Source: Clostridiales bacterium UBA929
Lineage (GTDB): Bacteria > Bacillota > Clostridia > Oscillospirales > UBA929
Length of the DNA stretch: 11,006 nucleotides
Assembly (NCBI GenBank): GCA_002293625.1
Contig: DBDP01000017.1
Coordinates: 3,778 to 14,783, forward strand
Direction: 5' to 3'
Both the position numbers and the translations under genes were made by a program. Shown piece after piece: positions 6,961-11,006 of this stretch. Within the stretch, counting starts at the first letter, position 1; every line of letters starts with the position of its first letter. The notes under the pieces are model-generated. The model was not told the DNA's origin. It ran no database searches and saw only the letters and a program-made list of their open reading frames with translations.

Positions 6961-6962
6961 TC

Positions 6963-6991
6963 TTGACAAAATAATTATCCCGCGTTATACT
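6963..6991 (+). promoter_or_regulatory. Promoter of the gntR-ABC operon
   Basis: Perfect -35 TTGACA (6963-6968), 17 bp spacer, -10 TATACT (6986-6991). The expected start is near 6998. This is one of the strongest promoter matches in the window, which fits a unit held off by a repressor. Confidence 0.88.
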
Positions 6992-7010
6992 ATGGTTAGT
7001 GACTATAGTC
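6989..7010 (+). promoter_or_regulatory. Candidate operator for the GntR-type repressor
   Basis: Four half-sites alternate as ACTA (6989-6992), TAGT (6997-7000), ACTA (7002-7005), TAGT (7006-7009), forming two back-to-back palindromes; GACTATAGTC (7001-7010) is perfect. The array covers the end of the -10 and the transcription start, the usual place for repression. GntR/YtrA-type regulators commonly bind palindromes in their own promoters; assignment to this protein is inference. Confidence 0.55.
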
Positions 7011-7049
7011 GTCAACCACATAACGTCATAGCAAAGCGAGGTGAAAAAT

Positions 7050-7418
7050 TTGGACAGCGGCCAGCCGGTATTTTTGCAGATCATTGAGAGAATCGAGAGC
7101 GACATCATCACCGGCGTATATCAAACCGATGAGCTGATTATCTCCACGACGCAAATCGCGAAGGTATACGCCGTCAACCCCACCACCGCCGTCAAGGCCG
7201 TCAGTAAGCTGACCGATGCGGGGATACTGTATAAGAAAAGAGGGATTGGCATGTGCGTTGCGGAAGGAGCGCGAGAGAGGATCACAGCACGGCGCAGAGA
7301 GGTATTTTTGGAGAGGACAATCAACGCGCTGCTGGAGGAAGCGAATACGCTGGGTATTTCACTGGATGAACTGGTAACGGTAATCAAAAACAGAGGAGGA
7401 GCAAACCGCCATGCTTGA
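7050..7418 (+). CDS. GntR-family (YtrA-type) transcriptional repressor
   Basis: A small winged-helix regulator of about 122 aa. The N-terminal two thirds match the GntR DNA-binding domain: QPVFLQIIERIESDIITGVY, then VNPTTAVKAVSKLTDAGILYKKRGIGMCV covering the recognition helix and wing. The C-terminus is a short helical extension, not the large ligand domain of FadR or HutC types, which places it in the YtrA-like group. Members of that group usually control an adjacent ABC transporter, as here. TTG at 7050 is chosen because GAGGTG (7038-7043) lies 6 nt upstream; the GTG at 7041 would add three residues but has no clear ribosome site. The 3' end overlaps the ATPase gene by 8 nt, implying coupled translation and autoregulation of the whole operon. 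Confidence 0.88.
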   Translation: MDSGQPVFLQIIERIESDIITGVYQTDELIISTTQIAKVYAVNPTTAVKAVSKLTDAGILYKKRGIGMCVAEGARERITARRREVFLERTINALLEEANTLGISLDELVTVIKNRGGANRHA

Positions 7419-8250
7419 ATTTGCGAATGTAACAAAGCGATACGGCGACACAACGGCAATCAACCGTATCAATCTTCACATCCCGGAGTGCGGAATTTAC
7501 TGCCTGCTCGGCAGGAACGGCGCGGGCAAAACCACCTTCCTAAAGCTGCTTGCGGGACATATCGCCGCTACGGAAGGCCGGATCACCGCCGAGGGAAGAG
7601 AAGTATCCCCAAGCCGGATGCCGGAGAGCGTAAACTTCATCGAAAGCGGTTCGCCGCAGTTTAACATGCGGGTGTCCGAGCTGATTGACGCTGCCGCCGG
7701 GCTGCAGGAGGGATTTGACGTTGATTTCGCCAGAAAGATGACGGAGCGGTTTGAACTGGACATGAGAAAACGGTACAAGCAGCTTTCGTTCGGGATGAAA
7801 ACGATGGTAACGGCGATCATCACGCTTGCGAACAACTCAAAAACCATCCTGCTGGACGAACCGACGATGGGCTTTGACGCGGTGATGCGCGACCAGTTCA
7901 ACACCCTGCTGCTGGAGAGTTACGAAGCCCACCCGCGCGTTTTGATCGTCTCCACGCATTTAATCGACGAGATCGCGAGGGTGACCGAGCGCCTGATTAT
8001 CATCGATAAGGGCAAGCTGCTTTTGGAAACCGGGATCGATGAGATTGACGAGAAGGCTTACACGCTGTCCGGACCGGCGCAGACTGTGGCGCCCTTACTG
8101 AAAGCGTTGAACTGCATCGGAAAAACGGAAGTTGGCAGCATGATGGCTGCGCATATCTACGGCCACAGGATCACCCCGCCGCCCGGCGTTTCGGTCGACC
8201 GAATCAGCCTTCAGGATTTCTTTGTCGCGCTTGTGGGAGGGAAAAAGTAA
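7411..8250 (+). CDS. ABC transporter ATP-binding protein (YtrB-like)
   Basis: Cytoplasmic ATPase subunit of 279 aa that would power the membrane protein encoded next. Walker A is GRNGAGKT (34-41, K40), the signature is LSFGM (125-129), Walker B runs ILLDEPTMG with D149 and catalytic E150, and the switch histidine is H183 in STHLIDE. The signature departs from LSGGQ, but forms ending in GM are frequent in the bacitracin/YtrB-like exporter group. The roughly 75 residues after the H-loop are a C-terminal extension common in this group. AGGAGG at 7394-7399 lies 11 nt before the ATG. The gene overlaps gntR by 8 nt and the next gene by 1 nt. The substrate cannot be told; relatives act in antibiotic or envelope-stress responses. 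Confidence 0.94.
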   Translation: MLEFANVTKRYGDTTAINRINLHIPECGIYCLLGRNGAGKTTFLKLLAGHIAATEGRITAEGREVSPSRMPESVNFIESGSPQFNMRVSELIDAAAGLQEGFDVDFARKMTERFELDMRKRYKQLSFGMKTMVTAIITLANNSKTILLDEPTMGFDAVMRDQFNTLLLESYEAHPRVLIVSTHLIDEIARVTERLIIIDKGKLLLETGIDEIDEKAYTLSGPAQTVAPLLKALNCIGKTEVGSMMAAHIYGHRITPPPGVSVDRISLQDFFVALVGGKK

Positions 8251-8957
8251 TGGATAATAAATCGTTTGCCGCCGCGAAGGTCAATTTCCGCAATATGAAG
8301 CTGCCGCTTATCATAACGGGTATCGTCATGCTGGCTATTTTTGCGCAGGATCTCGTATACATCGTCCTGTCGTTCTTCAACGTACGTCCCGGGGAAGGGA
8401 ATACACAAGCAGCGTTCGGCAACTATCTCTATCTGCTGATACTTTTAAGCGCGGTTCTCTTTCCCTTGCTGAACTTCCGCAAGATGATGAACCTAGGTGC
8501 AAAACGCCGCGATTTCTTCACCGGCTGCGCCGTTAACTACATCATCTTAGCCGGTGCCGTGTCATTTATGTGCATTGTATTCTACTACACTTACGAACGT
8601 CTGATGCAAAACTACTACTCCGGCGGGACACTGAACGTTCTGTATTGGTTCGGGTGGATTGAAAACGGGCCGGTTGTCGCTTTCTTCCAGCAGTTCGCTT
8701 TCCTGCTGCTGCTGGCTTCGGCGGTACACACACTCTCCGCCGCGCAGGACAGATGGTTTGGGTGGCTGACCGATGCGGTTATCGTCGGGATCATCAGTAC
8801 GTTTACGCCGATCGCTTCGCTTCGCCCCGTGCTGGTTTGGTTCTTCAACATGATTATTTTCCACGATTACGCGTGGGTACAGATTGCATTTTGCCTGCTG
8901 CTCGCCGCCGCGATATACGCTTTGAACAAGCCGATGCTCGCGCGGAAGGTGCTGTAG
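8250..8957 (+). CDS. ABC-2-like membrane permease subunit, six predicted helices
   Basis: A 235 aa very hydrophobic protein with about six membrane segments (roughly 18-43, 57-75, 92-113, 142-161, 172-204, 208-225). A basic NLGAKRRDFFTG stretch (81-92) precedes the third helix, a pattern seen in permeases of small ABC-2-type exporters, where the residues lie in a cytoplasmic coupling region. No signal peptide or enzyme motif is visible. The start ATG shares one base with the ATPase stop (TAATG at 8248-8252), and GGGAGGGA lies just upstream, so the two subunits should be made in step. The function is inferred mainly from context and topology; the family cannot be named from sequence alone. It is the last gene of the operon. 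Confidence 0.82.
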   Translation: MDNKSFAAAKVNFRNMKLPLIITGIVMLAIFAQDLVYIVLSFFNVRPGEGNTQAAFGNYLYLLILLSAVLFPLLNFRKMMNLGAKRRDFFTGCAVNYIILAGAVSFMCIVFYYTYERLMQNYYSGGTLNVLYWFGWIENGPVVAFFQQFAFLLLLASAVHTLSAAQDRWFGWLTDAVIVGIISTFTPIASLRPVLVWFFNMIIFHDYAWVQIAFCLLLAAAIYALNKPMLARKVL

Positions 8958-8971
8958 GGAGTAATAAGGAA

Positions 8972-9010
8972 CGGCGGAAAAGGAACGACCTTTTCCGCCG
9001 CGAGTTTTCC
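8972..9010 (+). terminator. Terminator of the gntR-ABC operon
   Basis: A perfect 12 bp stem CGGCGGAAAAGG (8972-8983) with CCTTTTCCGCCG (8989-9000), loop AACGA, beginning 14 nt after the permease stop. The downstream T run is broken (CGAGTTTTCCTTCC), so termination may be less than complete. Confidence 0.8.
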
Positions 9011-9026
9011 TTCCTCAAAAAACCTC

Positions 9027-9055
9027 TTTACAACATAGCCGAATTCAGGTATAAT
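9027..9055 (+). promoter_or_regulatory. Promoter of the toxin-antitoxin operon
   Basis: TTTACA (9027-9032), a 17 bp spacer and a perfect TATAAT (9050-9055). The expected start is near 9062, about 25 nt before the antitoxin ATG. Confidence 0.85.
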
Positions 9056-9062
9056 GTTTATA
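9050..9062 (+). promoter_or_regulatory. Candidate autoregulatory operator of the toxin-antitoxin operon
   Basis: TATAA (9050-9054), spacer TGT, TTATA (9058-9062): a perfect 5 bp inverted repeat lying on the -10 and the expected start site. Antitoxins of the Phd/YefM type repress their own operons from such positions. The site is short and AT-only in its arms, so chance is possible. Confidence 0.4.
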
Positions 9063-9086
9063 TCTCTCAAAAAAGGGGGTGCCGTA

Positions 9087-9347
9087 ATGCCGAACATCAG
9101 ACCTAGCGCATATCTGCGCAACAATTATAACGAAGTGTCAGAATACTGCCATTCTAACATGGAGCCTGTTTTCATAACTAAGAACGGGCATGGTGATTTG
9201 GCTGTCATGAGTATTGAAGCCTACGAAAAATACTGTGGGCGCTATGAGCTGTATCACCTTTTGGACGATGCTCTTGAATCAGAAAAAAGCGGGGACTTTA
9301 TGGATTATAACGATTTCATCGCCGATATGAAGAAGGACATGGCATGA
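9087..9347 (+). CDS. Phd/YefM-family antitoxin
   Basis: An 86 aa protein whose N-terminal region follows the Phd/YefM fold: RPSAYLRNNYNEVSEYC, then EPVFITKNGHGDLAVMSIEAYE (about 26-47), the typical strand-turn-strand and helix that end the DNA-binding dimer domain. The rest is an acidic segment (LLDDALESEKSGDFMDYNDF) of the kind that wraps around and blocks the toxin. The ATG at 9087 has AAAAGGGGGTG (9071-9081) just upstream; the in-frame ATG at 9054 lies in the -10 box and is excluded. The stop overlaps the toxin start as ATGA, so antitoxin and toxin are translated in tandem. Its likely role is to neutralise the toxin and repress this operon. Confidence 0.9.
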   Translation: MPNIRPSAYLRNNYNEVSEYCHSNMEPVFITKNGHGDLAVMSIEAYEKYCGRYELYHLLDDALESEKSGDFMDYNDFIADMKKDMA

Positions 9348-9670
9348 ATTATACTCTTCGCATCATGAAGCCCGCGCAGACAGATTTACGGGAAATCTAC
9401 AGATACATCGCTGTGGATTTGCGTAATCCCGTCGCAGCTTCCCGACGTATTACCTTAATTGACGAAGCGATCCGATCTTTGAAAAGCAAGCCGGATCGGT
9501 TTCCTTGCGTGATGGATTCGTATTTGGCGTCAAAAGGGTTTCGCAAGATTGTTATGAAAAATCATCTCATCTTCTTCGTCATTCGTGAGAAGGAACGCAC
9601 AGTGTCTATAATGAGAGTTTTATACGGACGCAGGGATTGGCTGCGCCTTCTTCAGTCAGAGCCTGAATAA
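9344..9670 (+). CDS. RelE/ParE-superfamily toxin
   Basis: A 108 aa basic protein. It shows the superfamily order: an N-terminal strand (YTLRIMKPAQTDLREIYRYI), a helical pair (NPVAASRRITLIDEAIRSLKSKPDRFP), and the C-terminal sheet with GFRKIVMKNHLIFFVIREKE and the closing VLYGRRDW. The pattern DL-EIYRYIA...NP-AA...L...P and the RV-YGRRDW ending resemble ParE-like members more than classic RelE. So the target (gyrase for ParE, ribosome-bound mRNA for RelE) is open. The start ATG overlaps the antitoxin stop by 4 nt. The protein looks full length with no frameshift, so the pair may be active. Confidence 0.9.
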   Translation: MNYTLRIMKPAQTDLREIYRYIAVDLRNPVAASRRITLIDEAIRSLKSKPDRFPCVMDSYLASKGFRKIVMKNHLIFFVIREKERTVSIMRVLYGRRDWLRLLQSEPE

Positions 9671-9700
9671 CCCCCGCCGGAACGGCGGGGGATCGCTTTT
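9671..9700 (+). terminator. Terminator between the toxin gene and sigE
   Basis: CCCCCGCCG (9671-9679), loop GAA, CGGCGGGGG (9683-9691), then ATCGC and TTTTT (9696-9700). The stem starts one base after the toxin stop and ends 10 nt from the sigE stop on the other strand. It has a T run only for the plus strand, but the same stem could also stop the converging sigE transcript. Confidence 0.85.
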
Positions 9701-10423
9701 TCAACTCATTTTTAGGATCTCTCGCCGCAGGCGCGAGATAATCTTCTTCTCCAGCCGCGAGATATAAGACTGCGAGATACCCATCATGTCCGCGACTTCT
9801 TTCTGCGTCTTTTCCGTCGAACCGTTCAGCCCGAAACGCATGGTGATAATCTCTTTCTCCCGCTCGTTGAGGCGGGATATGGCTTTTTGCAGCATTTCGC
9901 GGTCGGCGTCGTCCTCCACCGGCCGCTGCACGCTGTCCGGCTCGGTGCCTAATATATCGGAAAGCAGCAATTCGTTGCCGTCCCAGTCGGTGTTCAGCGG
10001 TTCGTCGAAACTCACCTCGGCTCTCTGCGAGGACGTTTTCCGTAAAAACATCAGAATCTCATTCTCGATGCACCGCGACGCGTAGGTCGCGAGCTTGATA
10101 TTACGGTCAAACTTAAAGGTATTGATCGCCTTAATCAAGCCGATGGTTCCGATCGAAATCAAATCCTCCACATAGATACCGGTGTTTTCAAACCGGCGCG
10201 CGATGTACACGACGAGACGCAGATTGCGCTCAATCAAAACGCTCCTCGCGCTCTGCTTTCCCTCGCTGAAACTGCGGAGCAAAACGCTTTCCTCGTCCGA
10301 CGTCAGCGGCGGCGGCAGCGTGTCCGAGCCGCAGATGTACATAATCCTGCCGGGGCGCGAGACCCCCAGCCGAGCTAAGAGTCTGTGTATCGCTATATAC
10401 AGCCGCAGACGCAATTTTTTCAT
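9701..10423 (-). CDS. sigE: Pro-sigma-E, mother-cell sporulation sigma factor
   Basis: RNA polymerase sigma factor that directs early mother-cell genes during endospore formation. The 240 aa length matches Bacillus subtilis sigma-E (239). The N-terminal pro-sequence of about 28 residues (MKKLRLRLYI...) ends at the MYICGSDTLPPPL stretch, where SpoIIGA cleaves in the known system. Region 2 (about 64-129) carries NLRLVVYIARRFENTGIYVEDLISIGTIGLIKA and SRCIENEILM. The middle has EVSFDEPLNTDWDGNELLLSD, a strong sigma-E hallmark. Region 4 (about 183-236) has the helix-turn-helix KEVADMMGISQSYISRLEKK. ATG 10423 has GGGAGGG (10437-10431) 7 nt upstream; a longer start at 10465 would lie inside spoIIGA. 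sigG, often next in clostridia, is absent; the gene runs into a terminator and a convergent toxin-antitoxin pair. Confidence 0.98.
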   Translation of the reverse strand: MKKLRLRLYIAIHRLLARLGVSRPGRIMYICGSDTLPPPLTSDEESVLLRSFSEGKQSARSVLIERNLRLVVYIARRFENTGIYVEDLISIGTIGLIKAINTFKFDRNIKLATYASRCIENEILMFLRKTSSQRAEVSFDEPLNTDWDGNELLLSDILGTEPDSVQRPVEDDADREMLQKAISRLNEREKEIITMRFGLNGSTEKTQKEVADMMGISQSYISRLEKKIISRLRREILKMS

Positions 10424-10436
10424 GGTCAAGCCCTCC

Positions 10437-11006
10437 CTAGCTCTCAATAGATATAAGCCCTTCAATACCCGCTCCCGCAGACAGCGGAGTGGGCGAAAGC
10501 CCGATGTAGCAATTTTTTACCCTTCGACTGCTCTTACGCGCCGTATCTTGAACCTCCAGTTTATCGGGGCGGAACGCCAGCAGGAAGCCACAATCCGTCC
10601 CAACAGCGCGATACGGAATCAAGCGGAACCGAGCTTCCCCCAGCATCGGCAGCAGTCCCGCCGGATCGTTCAGCAGCTCCGGCGTAATCAAGCCTGCTAT
10701 ATTGGGAGGCAATAACGGCAGCACAGCAGCGTAGTCGAGGATGATGACCTCCGCGCCGCTGAGCGGTTCCGTCAGGGTGTGTCCGCTGTCCCGCAGCACC
10801 TTGACGCGGACCTGCCGGTCGCCCCAACTCGCGAGCAACTCCGCGCTCTCTTTCGCCCCGTGACGCCCCATATGCCGGAAGACCAGTGTCAGCACACCGT
10901 AGCTCAATCCGGCCGTCAGGAAAAGCGTTTTAAAATCGACCGGCACATACAGCATCCCACCCGTATCGGGAACGCCCGCGATCAATCCGATTGCGAGTAC
11001 CGCGCC
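10437..11006 (-). CDS. spoIIGA: Sporulation sigma-E factor-processing peptidase, C-terminal part
   Basis: The frame is open to the right edge; 189 residues are visible and the N-terminal membrane part is mostly outside (the B. subtilis protein is about 309 aa). The visible part starts with the last membrane helices (GAVLAIGLIAG, then LFLTAGLSYGVLTLVF), followed by the cytosolic aspartic-protease domain. The key motif is RDSGHTLTEPLSG, where D73 of the visible part corresponds to the catalytic Asp of the D-[ST]-G motif. RLIPYRAVGTDCGFLLAFRPD is also characteristic. SpoIIGA sits in the asymmetric septum and processes pro-sigma-E when signalled by SpoIIR. It lies 13 nt upstream of sigE in the same direction, so substrate and protease are made from one operon. 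The promoter is outside the window. Confidence 0.95.
   Translation of the reverse strand, partial: GAVLAIGLIAGVPDTGGMLYVPVDFKTLFLTAGLSYGVLTLVFRHMGRHGAKESAELLASWGDRQVRVKVLRDSGHTLTEPLSGAEVIILDYAAVLPLLPPNIAGLITPELLNDPAGLLPMLGEARFRLIPYRAVGTDCGFLLAFRPDKLEVQDTARKSSRRVKNCYIGLSPTPLSAGAGIEGLISIES

Noticed and set aside
6714..6962. CRISPR-like array
   Set aside because: The repeats are palindromes of differing sequence at irregular distances, with no regular repeat-spacer pattern and no cas gene.
6785..7087. 100-codon open frame spanning the palindromes and the gntR promoter
   Set aside because: It crosses repeats, the promoter and the gntR start in another frame, and shows no protein-like pattern.
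9054..9086. Longer start for the antitoxin at ATG 9054
   Set aside because: This ATG lies within the -10 box and before the expected transcription start; ATG 9087 has AAAAGGGGGTG just upstream and fits the family N-terminus.
10424..10465. Longer start for sigE at 10465
   Set aside because: It lies inside the spoIIGA coding end; ATG 10423 has GGGAGGG 7 nt upstream and gives the known sigma-E N-terminus and length.
10182..10715. 177-codon open frame on the plus strand across spoIIGA and sigE
   Set aside because: Antisense to two well-identified sporulation genes; the translation is low complexity (R and S rich) with no domain.

Overview
The window looks like chromosome from an endospore-forming member of the Firmicutes, most likely a moderately GC-rich clostridial lineage (Oscillospirales-like; this placement is inference). 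The main grounds are a clear spoIIGA-sigE pair, strong AGGAGG-type ribosome binding sites, sigma-A-type promoters with 17-18 bp spacers, a Firmicutes-style rpsB-tsf pair and a YtrA-type GntR/ABC operon.

Layout, left to right. (1) 1-350 is the 3' end of a CBS-domain gene. (2) 358-2215 is the rpsB-tsf operon (ribosomal protein S2 and elongation factor Ts). It has a strong extended -10 promoter whose -10 box sits in the tip of the upstream gene's terminator-like hairpin, a leader with two stable hairpins, and a strong intrinsic terminator. pyrH-frr, which commonly follow, are absent. (3) 2229-2357 is intergenic DNA with a palindromic repeat and a promoter. (4) 2409-6713 is a giant soluble hybrid histidine kinase of 1434 aa with three N-terminal PAS domains (two are a tandem duplication carrying a C-x10-C-x2-C-P motif), GAF-PAS-GAF, HisKA, HATPase and two receiver domains. 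(5) 6714-7049 is non-coding and dense in palindromes. It includes an 80 bp element with GTAGGG/CCCTAC ends that resembles the repeat upstream of the kinase, so the kinase gene has related repeats on both sides. (6) 6963-8957 is a three-gene operon with overlapping genes: a GntR/YtrA-type repressor, an ABC ATPase and a six-helix membrane partner, driven by a near-consensus promoter overlapped by an ACTA/TAGT palindromic array. (7) 9027-9670 is a Phd/YefM-type antitoxin with a RelE/ParE-type toxin, with its own promoter and a palindrome over the -10. (8) On the minus strand, 11006-9701 is the end of spoIIGA followed by sigE, the protease and pro-sigma-E pair of mother-cell sporulation control.

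How it fits together: housekeeping translation genes on the left and core sporulation genes on the right flank an accessory stretch of about 7.5 kb made of a sensor kinase, an envelope-type ABC operon and a toxin-antitoxin pair. Each accessory unit has its own promoter, and the ABC operon and toxin-antitoxin pair also end in hairpin terminators; the kinase has no clear one. I saw no tRNA, rRNA, CRISPR array, transposase or integrase. No wholly new system is evident. The least explained features are the Cys-PAS tandem in the kinase, the repeats on either side of it, and the rpsB leader.
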